Notes under the pieces: generated by a model
Databases searched by the model: none
Told to the model about the DNA's origin: nothing
The model's input: the letters and a program-made list of their open reading frames with translations, nothing else
Part shown: in pieces, positions 55,257 through 63,759 of the stretch
Position numbering within the stretch: the stretch's first letter is position 1
Layout of the letters: the number at the start of each line of letters is the position of its first letter
Translations under genes and position numbers: made by a program
Origin: Myxococcales bacterium
Lineage (GTDB): Bacteria > Myxococcota > Polyangia > Nannocystales > Nannocystaceae
Length of the DNA stretch: 64,000 nt
Assembly: GCA_016793465.1 (NCBI GenBank)
Contig: JAEUJW010000086.1
Span: 52,353-116,352, forward strand
Reading direction: 5' to 3'

Positions 55257-55717
55257 GGCGCGTCCTCGGTCCTGCCCAGGCTCACGCGCGTGCCGAGCAT
55301 GAAGGTGCCGGTCGCGGTGGCGATCGGGTCGTCCTCGCTGTCGTGGTAGGCGACGGCGCGGACGAACGCGACGCTGCGGGTGACCTTGTAGCAGTGCGCG
55401 TGCAGCAAGATGTCGCGCCGCGGGGTGCCGAGCTTGACGTAGTCGATGCGGAGGTCGAGCGTGGCGATCGTCATCGGCCGCGGCAGGGCCTGGAACACGG
55501 CCGAGCCGCAGGCCGCGTCCATGGCGGCGGAGATCGCCCCGCCGTGGAGCACGCCGGTCTCGGGGTTGCCGACCAGCCTCTCGGAGTACGGCAGGCGGTA
55601 GGTGACGCGGGCCCGCTCGAACGCGAGGATCTCGAGGCCGAGCGCGCGGTTGTGCGGGACGGCCTGCTCGAAGCGGCGGTTGAGCTCGACGAGCTCCTTG
55701 TGGGCCTCGTCCGTCAC
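55253..55717 (-). CDS. PaaI-type hotdog thioesterase 2
   Basis: A 154-residue paralogue of the following gene, with the hotdog signature NPETGVLHGGAISAAMDAACG and TLDLRIDYVKLG. It overlaps its neighbour by 4 bp on both sides (ATGA with the Spo0M-like gene at 55714 and with the thioesterase at 55256), so the three are one operon. Paired thioesterases of different sequence suggest two related acyl-CoA substrates or a mixed oligomer. Confidence 0.88.
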   Translation of the reverse strand: MTDEAHKELVELNRRFEQAVPHNRALGLEILAFERARVTYRLPYSERLVGNPETGVLHGGAISAAMDAACGSAVFQALPRPMTIATLDLRIDYVKLGTPRRDILLHAHCYKVTRSVAFVRAVAYHDSEDDPIATATGTFMLGTRVSLGRTEDAP

Positions 55718-56142
55718 TCGGCGGCCCCGGCCGTGACCGTGATCTCGAGCTCGACCTTGGGGTTGAGGCCGGGCACCTCGGTGTCGGCGATCAGCAGGTA
55801 GGCGATCGTGCCGCCGGTCGCCTCGGTGGCGGCCGGGACGACGACCGCGAACGCGAGCTCGATCGTCTCGCCAGGCTTCAATACGCGGTGGTCCATCGGG
55901 AACACCTGCTCGGCGACGTGCGACCAGAACTGGCGCTCGGGTCGCTCGGGGGCGGTGTACACCACCCGCACCTCCTCGAGCCGCACGTGCACGTCCTCGA
56001 CCGGGGCGTCGTACTGCCCGCCGGTGAGGACGACGGTGCCGCGGACGGCGTCGCCGCGGCGCACCGGCGTGTTCACGTCGCGCAGCTCGATGCTCGGCTG
56101 CCCGACGCCGACGATGCCCTTCAACCTGTCGATGATCTCCAT
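55714..56142 (-). CDS. Spo0M/arrestin-like protein
   Basis: A 142-residue protein with the start MEIIDRLKGIVGVGQPSIELRD and the beta-sandwich pattern of Spo0M (RRGDAVRGTVVLTGGQYDAPVEDVHVRLEE; LKPGETIELAFAVVVP). Spo0M-like proteins are arrestin-fold scaffolds linked to sporulation or envelope physiology in other bacteria. This copy is shorter than Bacillus Spo0M (about 260), covering only the first sandwich. ATG 56142 is clear; the frame is open upstream through the start region of a divergent gene, without homology. First in the operon with two thioesterases. Confidence 0.78.
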   Translation of the reverse strand: MEIIDRLKGIVGVGQPSIELRDVNTPVRRGDAVRGTVVLTGGQYDAPVEDVHVRLEEVRVVYTAPERPERQFWSHVAEQVFPMDHRVLKPGETIELAFAVVVPAATEATGGTIAYLLIADTEVPGLNPKVELEITVTAGAAE

Positions 56143-56267
56143 GGCGCCTCTCGTCCCGCCGAAGCTATCACGAAATTTTCTCTGAGATTTTTTCGCGGTC
56201 GGTTCCGAGCGCCAGGGGGCCGCGGTCCTGGCGGCGACCCCGCCCCGGGTGTAGAAGCGATGCTGCC

Positions 56268-57056
56268 ATGCGTGCCGCACTCCCCGCCTCGCTGACCCTC
56301 TGCCTCGCCCTCGCCTCGTGCGGGAAGCCCAAGACGGACACCTCGCCGCCCGAACCACAGGGCCCGGGCAGCGACTCCTGCGCGGTGTACATCGAGAAGG
56401 TCACCTCGGGGGTGCGCTGCCAGGCGATCGACGACTCGCACTGCTCGTGCGAGCTCGTCGACGCCGCCGCCGCGACGCCGGCCCCCGCCGACGCGACGCC
56501 GCCGCCGACGGACACCGCGCCGCCGACCGACCCGACGCCGCAGCCGAGCGGCAACTCGGCGACCCTCGCGTTCGCGCCTGGCCCGGCCAACACGACCGTC
56601 AAGTGCGTGAGCGGGCCGTGCCCGGTGAGCACGGCGGAGGTGATCACGCGGCCGTACCCGCCGATCGCCGCGGCCCTGGGCGGCACGCAGATCCAGCTCG
56701 AGTTCAGCGCGCCCGAGTACAAGACCGTGGTCAACAGCTATACGCTGGTCCCGGGCACCAACCAGATCGCGTTCACGCTCGAGAAGGACAAGATCGTGCT
56801 GCCCGACACGGCGACGTTCGTGTTCCAGAACGCCCCGCAGGGCGCGACGGTCGAGTGCGTGAGCGGGCCCTGCCCCGACAAGAAGACGCACCCGGCCGAC
56901 ACCACGTTCCCGGCGATCAAGCTCGACAAGGACGACCAGACCCTGCTGCTCCGCTTCAACGCGCCGGGCTACCGCACGGCCATGAGCTCGTTCCAGATCT
57001 CCCGCGGGCCCAACATCATCCCGGTGCTGATGGAGCGGCGGCCGGCCGGGAAGTAG
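56268..57056 (+). CDS. PEGA-like repeat lipoprotein
   Basis: A 262-residue exported lipoprotein. The lipobox is LASC (C18). Pro/Asp/Thr-rich linkers follow, then two similar beta-repeat units: TVKCVSGPCPVSTAEVITRPYPP and TVECVSGPCPDKKTHPADTTFPA (fragments), each followed by LEFSAPEYKTVV / LLRFNAPGYRTAM. These resemble PEGA-type surface repeats. Several cysteines of the N-terminal part (SCAVYIEKVTSGVRC; CSCELVD) may form disulfides. Function unknown. ATG 56268 is 125 bp from the divergent Spo0M-like start. Confidence 0.78.
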   Translation: MRAALPASLTLCLALASCGKPKTDTSPPEPQGPGSDSCAVYIEKVTSGVRCQAIDDSHCSCELVDAAAATPAPADATPPPTDTAPPTDPTPQPSGNSATLAFAPGPANTTVKCVSGPCPVSTAEVITRPYPPIAAALGGTQIQLEFSAPEYKTVVNSYTLVPGTNQIAFTLEKDKIVLPDTATFVFQNAPQGATVECVSGPCPDKKTHPADTTFPAIKLDKDDQTLLLRFNAPGYRTAMSSFQISRGPNIIPVLMERRPAGK

Positions 57057-57096
57057 CGCGCGGCGCCGGATTGCAGGCGCGGGCGAAGCGGCTATC

Positions 57097-58713
57097 GTGC
57101 CGTCCGTGAGCGCGCCCGAGGAAGAACTGCGGCGGAAGATCGCCGACGCCGGCTACACGCCGGGACGCGGCGACCTGCCGCGGGTCGTCGAATGTCTGCT
57201 CGTCACCGACGACGAGCACGTGCTGCGCGACGTGGAGCGGGCGCTGCTGCGGGCGGGCGCGGCCGCCGGTCCGCCGGTGCTGGCGCGGCTGGCCGGGGCG
57301 CCGGGGCCGGCGCGCGCTCGCCTGACGCGGGTGCTGGGGCGGCTCGCGGTCGGGGACCCGTCGCTGCGCGGGCCGCTGCTGGCGCGGCTCGACGACGACG
57401 ACGTGAAGACGCGGCGCAACGCGGTGGTGGCGCTCGGCAAGCTGCACGGGGCCGGGGCCGAGGTCGACGCGGAGATCTCCGCGGCCCTGCTGGCGCGCGC
57501 GCGCCAGGAGACGCGGCCCGAGCTGCTGCGCAGCTTCGCCGAGGCGCTCGGCAAGGCGGGCGGACCCGCGGCGCAGGAGTGGCTGGCGGGGCTCGAGTCG
57601 GCGGACCCGGAGCTGCAGCGCCTGCGCGGCCGGGCGCAGCTGATGTTGCAGCGCAGCCTCAGCCGCGGGGTCAACGCGGCGGACATCGACGTGGACGCGG
57701 TGGCGAGCGCGCCGCGCGAGCTGCTGGCGACCTGTCGACCTGGCCTCGAGGACATCCTCGCCGGGGAGCTCGACCCGCGCTGGCAGGCGCGGTCGATCGG
57801 CGCGGGGCGGGTGACGCTGACCACGGCCGGCCCGCTGGCGGCGATCGTCAAGGCGCGCACGCTGCTGACGATCGGCTTCCCGCTGCCGCTGCGCCGGCTG
57901 GCGCCGGACGAATTGGTCCCGGCGCTCGTCGAGGTGCTGGCCGGTCCGGAGGCGGGCGAGATCTTCGCGACATGGACGAAGGGACAGGTCCGCTACAGGC
58001 TCGCGTGGGCGCGCGGGGGCCATCGCCGGGCGGTCGTCTGGCAGGTCGCCGAGGCGCTCACGAAGGCTTGCCCTGAATTGGTGAACGATCCGACGGCGAG
58101 CGGGTGGGAGGTGATCGTCGACGACGCCGGCGGCGCGCTGCGGGTCGAGCTGCGGCCGCGCTGGAAGGACGAACGGTTCAATTATCGGGTCGGGGACGTG
58201 CCGGCGGCGTCGCACCCGACGCTGGCCGCGGCGCTGGCCCGCATGGCCGGGGTGCGGGCCGACGACGTGGTCTGGGACCCGTTCGTGGGCTCGGGGCTCG
58301 AGCTGGTCGAGCGCGGGCTGCTCGGGCCGTACGCGCGGCTGCACGGGAGCGACGTCGACGCGCGGGCGCTGGCGATCGCCGGCGCCAACCTGACGGCGGC
58401 GGGGCTCGAGCGCCACGAGCTGGTCGAGGGCGACGCGACCGTGTACGCGCCGGCGCGGCCGACTTTGATAATTACGAACCCGCCGATGGGCCGTCGCGTC
58501 CACCGCGGGGACGTGTCGCCGCTGCTGACGAGCTTCGTCGAGCACGCGGGCGCGGTGCTGCGACCGGGCGGGCGCATGGTGTGGATCTCCCCGCTGCCCC
58601 GCGCGACCCGAGGCCCGGCCGTCGAGGCCGGCCTCCGCTGCCGCCGGACTCAGCCCGTCGACATGGGCGGGTTCACGGGGCAGCTCGAGGAGTGGATCAA
58701 GCCGGGGAGATGA
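57097..58713 (+). CDS. HEAT-repeat plus THUMP-like/SAM methyltransferase fusion
   Basis: A 538-residue protein. Residues 30-190 look like HEAT repeats (PVLARLAGAPGPARARLTRV; DDVKTRRNAVVALGKL). A region at about 205-355 resembles a THUMP domain (LLATCRPGLEDILAGELDPR), and the C-terminal part is a SAM methyltransferase with DPFVGSG (394-400), GSDVDARAL and NPPMG (461-465), the signature of N-methylation by RlmKL/Trm11-like RNA enzymes. The HEAT extension is unusual. It starts at GTG 57097 or 57106; the gene ends 4 bp before the tRNA-Phe 3' end. Confidence 0.82.
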   Translation: MPSVSAPEEELRRKIADAGYTPGRGDLPRVVECLLVTDDEHVLRDVERALLRAGAAAGPPVLARLAGAPGPARARLTRVLGRLAVGDPSLRGPLLARLDDDDVKTRRNAVVALGKLHGAGAEVDAEISAALLARARQETRPELLRSFAEALGKAGGPAAQEWLAGLESADPELQRLRGRAQLMLQRSLSRGVNAADIDVDAVASAPRELLATCRPGLEDILAGELDPRWQARSIGAGRVTLTTAGPLAAIVKARTLLTIGFPLPLRRLAPDELVPALVEVLAGPEAGEIFATWTKGQVRYRLAWARGGHRRAVVWQVAEALTKACPELVNDPTASGWEVIVDDAGGALRVELRPRWKDERFNYRVGDVPAASHPTLAAALARMAGVRADDVVWDPFVGSGLELVERGLLGPYARLHGSDVDARALAIAGANLTAAGLERHELVEGDATVYAPARPTLIITNPPMGRRVHRGDVSPLLTSFVEHAGAVLRPGGRMVWISPLPRATRGPAVEAGLRCRRTQPVDMGGFTGQLEEWIKPGR

Positions 58714-58717
58714 AGAG

Positions 58718-58790
<73 letters not shown>

Positions 58791-59053
58791 ATTATAGATA
58801 AACATGGTCATTTAATTGCTTGCTGTTGCCTTATAATCAAAAATAATAACAGTGTCCAGCGTAATTTTCTGTTTTATTGAGATGTTTAAACCTTATTTCT
58901 TGGTGGGTTAGATTTAGATATAACAGTTGCAAAAAAGCAACAGTAATTAGAAAAAGACGTATTTATTCACCTAATTCACGTAAAAATATTTTTTGTGTAA
59001 ATAAAATCAATTATAACTTTGCCTGTTAACAATGTAATTATAAGGAACGCCAG
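58791..59053. other. AT-rich gap between tRNA and mlaA
   Basis: About 260 bp of very AT-rich DNA (oligo-A and oligo-T runs) with no reading frame. It should hold the tRNA promoter (leftward) and that of mlaA (rightward), but no box is convincing. Confidence 0.5.
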
Positions 59054-59830
59054 ATGTTGTTGGTGAATAGGACTTTGTTGCTCAGCTTGTTAATGTCTTT
59101 AGCTTTTTTAAGTGCTTCATGTGCAATCCGCCCAAATGACCCTGATGAACTTGCCGATTTTTTGGAAACCAATGACCCATTAGAGCCATTTAATAGAAAA
59201 GTTTTTACCTTCAATCAGGCTGTTGATGAAAATTTTCTTGTTCCTCTAGCCAAAGGGTACAGGTTTATTATGCCTGCCGAATTTAGACAATCAATTCGCC
59301 ATTTTACTAACAATCTGCGTGAACCATATAATTTTGCTAATAACTTGTTACAATTGTCACCCGATACCCCAAAAACCTTGGCCCGTTTCTTTATAAATTC
59401 AACCATTGGTTTTTTTGGATTGCTTGATGTGGCATCTGAGCTAGGGCTGGAATATGATGAAGAAGATTTTGGACAAACCCTAGCGGTATGGGGTGTTCCT
59501 GAAGGGCCGTATTTGGTTTTACCGTTTCTGGGTTCTTCAAATCCACGTGATGCTTTTGGTACAATTGTTGGTATTGTGTCAGACCCAGTAAGTATTGCTT
59601 TGGGTGGTGCAGGGTTACAAATTATTAATTACAGTTTAACTGGGTTAAGTGTTATTGGATTGCGCGAAGCTTTTCTCGACCCTCTAGAACAAATAAAAGC
59701 CAATTCGCTTGACTATTATGCTACAATGCGCAGTCTCTATCGTCAGCGTCGTGAAAAACAAATTCACGACTTCGATCCAGCAGATCGTGTTATTAAACCG
59801 ATATGGCGCGACCAATACGATCATCGCTAA
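59054..59830 (+). CDS. mlaA: MlaA (VacJ) outer-membrane lipoprotein
   Basis: A 258-residue MlaA, which removes misplaced phospholipids from the outer leaflet of the outer membrane through the Mla pathway. Lipobox SASC near residue 23; family signatures NDPLEPFNRKVFTFN, NNLREPYNFANNLLQ, FFINSTIGFFGLLDVA and FGQTLAVWGVPEGPYLVLPFLGSSNPRD. Codons are AT-rich, unlike everything to the left. AAGGAA lies 8 bases before ATG 59054. The partner mlaBCDEF genes are not in view. Confidence 0.95.
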   Translation: MLLVNRTLLLSLLMSLAFLSASCAIRPNDPDELADFLETNDPLEPFNRKVFTFNQAVDENFLVPLAKGYRFIMPAEFRQSIRHFTNNLREPYNFANNLLQLSPDTPKTLARFFINSTIGFFGLLDVASELGLEYDEEDFGQTLAVWGVPEGPYLVLPFLGSSNPRDAFGTIVGIVSDPVSIALGGAGLQIINYSLTGLSVIGLREAFLDPLEQIKANSLDYYATMRSLYRQRREKQIHDFDPADRVIKPIWRDQYDHR

Positions 59831-59973
59831 ATTCAAAAAATATTTATTTTTTTATCAATAAAATATATTATGAACAGAAATTAACCTTTTATGAAATACG
59901 ATTATCGGCTTAAAACTTAACGATAAATTGGTTTATTCATCAAGATTAACAAGAATTATTAGCACAACTTATG

Positions 59974-59979
59974 TATAAT
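59974..59979 (+). promoter_or_regulatory. possible -10 box for the two-component operon
   Basis: A perfect TATAAT 45 bp before the regulator gene. No good -35 at normal spacing (TTAACA is 22 bp upstream). Weak in such AT-rich DNA. Confidence 0.35.
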
Positions 59980-60023
59980 CTATAAAACACCCTTAGTAAA
60001 ACAAGCCAAGAAAGACAAAACCG

Positions 60024-60716
60024 ATGCACATTCTGCTTATTGAAGACGATGATAAAACCGCACAATATATCCGTGAGAATGTAACAGCTCAAGGACACCT
60101 GGTTGATTGGAGTGTTCACGGAGCCGAAGGACTGAATCGTGCCTTACAATGTTCATATGATGTGTTAATTGTTGATCGTATGTTACCTGGCATGGATGGC
60201 TTGGAAATAATTCGCCGCTTGCGTGAAGCAAAAAAACAGACACCAATTTTGGTGTTGAGTGCTTTAAGTCTTGTTGACGATCGTGTAGCGGGTTTGCGTA
60301 GTGGTGGGGATGATTATCTGACAAAACCATTTGCTATCAGCGAGTTGTTAGCCCGCCTTGAAGTGCTGGGTAAAAGAGGACAGCAACATGTTGTAACTAC
60401 TTTTGTGATCGATAACCTTACTATTGATTTATTAAACCGTAAGGTAGTGCGTGGTAACAAGCTTATCGATTTATTGCCCCGTGAATTTTCACTTCTAGAG
60501 TTTTTAGCTAAACACCAAGGTCAGGTTGTTACCAGGTCTATGTTACTTGAAACAGTATGGGGATACCATTTTGATCCGCAAACCAATATTGTCGATGTCC
60601 ATGTAAGCAGGTTGCGGCAAAAAATCGATAAAGACTTTAGCCCAGCTTTAATTCATACAGTTCGTGGTGTTGGGTATATGATTAGTGTTATTTCAGTGGC
60701 CCAGGTGCATGGTTAA
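60024..60716 (+). CDS. OmpR-family response regulator
   Basis: A 230-residue two-component regulator. Receiver with D9-D10, phosphoacceptor D51 (LIVDRMLPG), K101 (TKPFA), and a C-terminal winged helix (LLPREFSLLEFLAKHQGQVVTRSMLLETVWGYHF ... IVDVHVSRLRQKID ... IHTVRGVGYMI). The gene overlaps the downstream histidine kinase by 8 bp, so the pair is cognate. A TATAAT box at 59974-59979 sits about 45 bp upstream. It resembles alphaproteobacterial CzcR/QseB-type regulators; the stimulus is unknown. Confidence 0.95.
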   Translation: MHILLIEDDDKTAQYIRENVTAQGHLVDWSVHGAEGLNRALQCSYDVLIVDRMLPGMDGLEIIRRLREAKKQTPILVLSALSLVDDRVAGLRSGGDDYLTKPFAISELLARLEVLGKRGQQHVVTTFVIDNLTIDLLNRKVVRGNKLIDLLPREFSLLEFLAKHQGQVVTRSMLLETVWGYHFDPQTNIVDVHVSRLRQKIDKDFSPALIHTVRGVGYMISVISVAQVHG

Positions 60717-62079
60717 TCCTGGGAAACAGAACTTACTTAAGAATAGTGCCTATAGATTAACATTCTTTTATGCAATAGTTTTTTTCATTACAACTTTAGC
60801 TGGAATGACCGCACTTTATTTGGTTGCATCGGCATTAATGAAGCAAGAAAGCAATGATAAACTTATTGCTGAAGCTAATAGTTTAACCGATTTTTATAAC
60901 CAATGGGGGTCAATAGCTTTATCTGTTGAGATTACGGAACGGATACAGCCAAACAGGGGCGGAGATATTCTATATTTATTGGTAAATCTTTGGAAACAGC
61001 CATTGGCAGGTAATATTACCGAGTGGCCTGTGGAACAGATTGAGGATGAAAGCTGGATTTATTTTAAAACCGATACTTTCGATAGATCAGCAATATCGGT
61101 ACGGGCTATAAAAGTTCTGTTGCTGAGTGATTTAACTTTATTGGTTGGGCTTAATACAGAACAGGAAGAGAAATTTCAAAACAAATTTGTGCAAGCAATT
61201 ATTATTGTTTTAACACTGGTTTTTGTTATCGGGGGCGTTGGCGGTGCAATTGTTACCCGTAAAATTCACCGTCGTATTGATACAATTAATAGGTCTGCAC
61301 TCAAAATTATGATTGGCGATATTCGCCATCGCATTCCCTTGAATGGTTCAAACGATGAATTTGATAGATTATCGCAAACCCTGAACCTTATGCTTGGAGA
61401 AATTGAACGTCTGATGAATGCTATACGTGATGTTACACGAAATATTGCCCATGATCTACGCCGCCCGCTGACACATTTGCGTAATTATCTTGAAAAGGCA
61501 CAAAAAGAATTTCTACACGATACAAAAAATTACCATTTAATCGAGCATGCAATTGCAGAAGCAGATGTATTATTAACAACCTTTAAATCTATTTTATCAA
61601 TTGCTGAAATCGAGTCTGGGGCATCGCGGCATGCTTTTGTTCAAATTAATTTGGCACAGTTATTAGAGGATGGCATCGAGCTTTACATGCCGCTTATGGA
61701 AGAAAAACATCTAACTGTTACCAAAGAGATAGCCAAACCAGCTTCATATTATGGACATCCACATTTGTTATTCCAAACAATCTGCAACTTAATTGATAAT
61801 GCAATTAAATACACACCTGAATACGGAAAAATAGCAATAACTTTAGAACAAAAATCAACATGGTTGCTGCTAACTATTGCCGATAATGGTCCGGGAATAC
61901 CAGAGCACGAAAGGGAACGGGTTTTTGAACCTTTTGTCAGACTAGATGATAGTAGGACAACAAGTGGTAGTGGGCTTGGATTAAGTTTAGTTGCTGCAGT
62001 TGTTAAACTACATGATGCCAAAATTATTCTTAAGGATAACAATCCTGGCTTAAGGGTTGATATTTTATTGCCTATCTAA
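60709..62079 (+). CDS. sensor histidine kinase
   Basis: A 456-residue membrane kinase partner of the preceding regulator. Transmembrane helices at about 17-42 and 160-184 flank a sensor domain of about 115 residues; HAMP follows. The dimerisation helix holds H248 (RNIAHDLRRPLTHLRNYL), and the ATPase part has NLIDNAIKYTP, DNGPGIPEHERERVFEPF and GSGLGLSLV. ATG 60709 (MVNPGKQN) overlaps the regulator stop by 8 bp; an earlier in-frame start inside the regulator gene is unlikely. It converges with the cobC-like gene (4-bp overlap of the stops). Confidence 0.93.
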   Translation: MVNPGKQNLLKNSAYRLTFFYAIVFFITTLAGMTALYLVASALMKQESNDKLIAEANSLTDFYNQWGSIALSVEITERIQPNRGGDILYLLVNLWKQPLAGNITEWPVEQIEDESWIYFKTDTFDRSAISVRAIKVLLLSDLTLLVGLNTEQEEKFQNKFVQAIIIVLTLVFVIGGVGGAIVTRKIHRRIDTINRSALKIMIGDIRHRIPLNGSNDEFDRLSQTLNLMLGEIERLMNAIRDVTRNIAHDLRRPLTHLRNYLEKAQKEFLHDTKNYHLIEHAIAEADVLLTTFKSILSIAEIESGASRHAFVQINLAQLLEDGIELYMPLMEEKHLTVTKEIAKPASYYGHPHLLFQTICNLIDNAIKYTPEYGKIAITLEQKSTWLLLTIADNGPGIPEHERERVFEPFVRLDDSRTTSGSGLGLSLVAAVVKLHDAKIILKDNNPGLRVDILLPI

Positions 62080-63098
62080 GATGTAAAGGCCTTTCTGAAT
62101 CGTTCATAATTTTCCGATGTTATAAGACCTAGGCGAAGCCAGCGTGGATATGTAGAAAAAGCACGCACATAAATTCCACAATTAGCCAGTTTACGGTATA
62201 TGCTTAAAGCATCATCCTGTTCGATAAGACAAAATAATGCTACGCCACGTATTGGATGCAGGCCTAATTCAAGCAAAAAATTATCCATGGATATTGCTTC
62301 AATGGTTAATTGCTGCCGCATTCTATTTTGCCAAGCATGATCCAATAAAAAAGACTGAACTGTTTTTAGAATATAATTCCCAATCGGCCATGGGTGCATG
62401 ATAAGACGCAGTTGGTCCAAAATAGGATGACAGCCAAGCATAAAACCTACTCTTAATCCCGCTAGCCCAAAAAATTTACCAACTGACCTAATTATAATCA
62501 GGCCTTGTTCTGTTGCTGATGGTGCTAAACTTATTTGGGGTGTAGTATCGGCGAATGCTTCATCGACAATCAACGCTCCACCCCGTTGATGTAATAAGTT
62601 TGCCAATTTAAGCAGATCAGAACTATGATGAACTCGTCCATCAGGATTATTAGGATTAACCACAACAGCATATGTACATGGACTGTCAGCAATTTCATGC
62701 AGATTATGGCATTTAGTTAATTGAAAGCCAGCGTTAAGAAAGGCTTGTGCATGACCCTCATAGGTAGGGTACATGATAGCAATTTTTTTCGGTTCTGGTA
62801 GTATAAGTGCTAAACAATTAACAAGCATTTGGCTGCCTGGGCCTATAATTATTTTTGTTTTGTCAGGAACGCAGTAATAGATTCTTGCCGCATCTATAAC
62901 TCCCTCAAGCTGCACGCGCGTTGGTAGAAAATGCCAATCATCTTTTTGTATTTGAAGAATGGGGTAAGAGTACGGGTTTATTCCTGTCGATAAATCAAGC
63001 CACTTATCAATTGGAATACCAAATTTTTGGCTTGCCCATGCCAAATCACCACCGTGATTATCAATAATAGCTTTTATATAAGCTGTGAGTTGTTGCAT
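62076..63098 (-). CDS. cobC: threonine-phosphate decarboxylase / L-threonine-O-3-phosphate transaminase-like (CobC/CobD)
   Basis: A 340-residue fold-type I PLP enzyme. NPNNPDGR (148-155), DEAF (179-182) and the Schiff-base lysine K208 in SVGKFFGLAGLRVGF match the CobC/CobD group, which decarboxylates threonine-O-3-phosphate to the aminopropanol linker of cobalamin. The neighbours CobP-like kinase and CobW support that call over histidinol-phosphate aminotransferase. The start ATG 63098 is 104 bp from the divergent cobP start. Confidence 0.85.
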   Translation of the reverse strand: MQQLTAYIKAIIDNHGGDLAWASQKFGIPIDKWLDLSTGINPYSYPILQIQKDDWHFLPTRVQLEGVIDAARIYYCVPDKTKIIIGPGSQMLVNCLALILPEPKKIAIMYPTYEGHAQAFLNAGFQLTKCHNLHEIADSPCTYAVVVNPNNPDGRVHHSSDLLKLANLLHQRGGALIVDEAFADTTPQISLAPSATEQGLIIIRSVGKFFGLAGLRVGFMLGCHPILDQLRLIMHPWPIGNYILKTVQSFLLDHAWQNRMRQQLTIEAISMDNFLLELGLHPIRGVALFCLIEQDDALSIYRKLANCGIYVRAFSTYPRWLRLGLITSENYERFRKAFTS

Positions 63099-63201
63099 AA
63101 GGTATATTCTAAACTGGTGATTGACGTTTGATAAACTGCATGATCAAATTTATTGTGTTTTACGAAGACAATTCAAATAGTTTTTTATAAAAAGGGTTAT
63201 C

Positions 63202-63738
63202 TTGCAATATAATACACGCATGACTTTGGTGATGGGCGGACGTCGTTCGGGCAAAAGCGCATTCGCAGAAAATTTGGTTTCCAAATCTGGTTCTAATTAT
63301 TGTATTTACATAGCAACAGCACCACATATGCCAGATGATCATGAAATGCTGTTTCGAATTGCTGAACATCGACAACGCCGACCAAGCACATGGCGTACAA
63401 TAGAAGAAAGCTATGACATACCAAAGATATTATCTGAAAACAGTGATCCAAAAGCAATTATTTTGATCGATTGTCTCAGTTTATGGGTTAGCAATTTGCT
63501 ATTATCGCAATATAGTATCGAAAAAAAAACATCTGAATTGCTTGAAGCAACAGTAGGACATCCCTCAAAAATTATTTTTGTAAGCAGCGAAGTAGGGCTT
63601 AGTGTTGTTCCCGATAATCCATTATCACGAAAGTATGCCGATTGTTTAGGTGCTCTTAATCAACAAATTGCCAAAAGTTCCGCCGATGTTTTTCTTGTTA
63701 TCGCTGGAATAGCCCACCCAATAAAAAGTTCAAAATGA
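63202..63738 (+). CDS. cobP: adenosylcobinamide kinase/guanylyltransferase
   Basis: A 178-residue CobU/CobP enzyme that phosphorylates adenosylcobinamide and adds GMP in the lower-ligand pathway. Walker A GGRRSGKSAFAE near the N-terminus, HRQRRPSTWRTIEE, LIDCLSLWVSNLL and SSEVGLSVVPDNPLSRKYADCLGALNQQIA identify it. The TTG at 63202 has AAAGGG 7-8 bases upstream; an ATG at 63220 (MTLVMGGRR) matches the family start better but has no clear ribosome site, so the true start may be 63220. A TATAAT-like string lies between them (63207-63213). Confidence 0.88.
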   Translation: MQYNTRMTLVMGGRRSGKSAFAENLVSKSGSNYCIYIATAPHMPDDHEMLFRIAEHRQRRPSTWRTIEESYDIPKILSENSDPKAIILIDCLSLWVSNLLLSQYSIEKKTSELLEATVGHPSKIIFVSSEVGLSVVPDNPLSRKYADCLGALNQQIAKSSADVFLVIAGIAHPIKSSK

Positions 63739-63759
63739 ACCAGCTAGGAAATGTTATTC

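Noticed and set aside
63099..63219. Cobalamin riboswitch before cobP or cobC
   Set aside because: The gap is only about 100 bp and shows no B12-box-like sequence; too short for the full aptamer.
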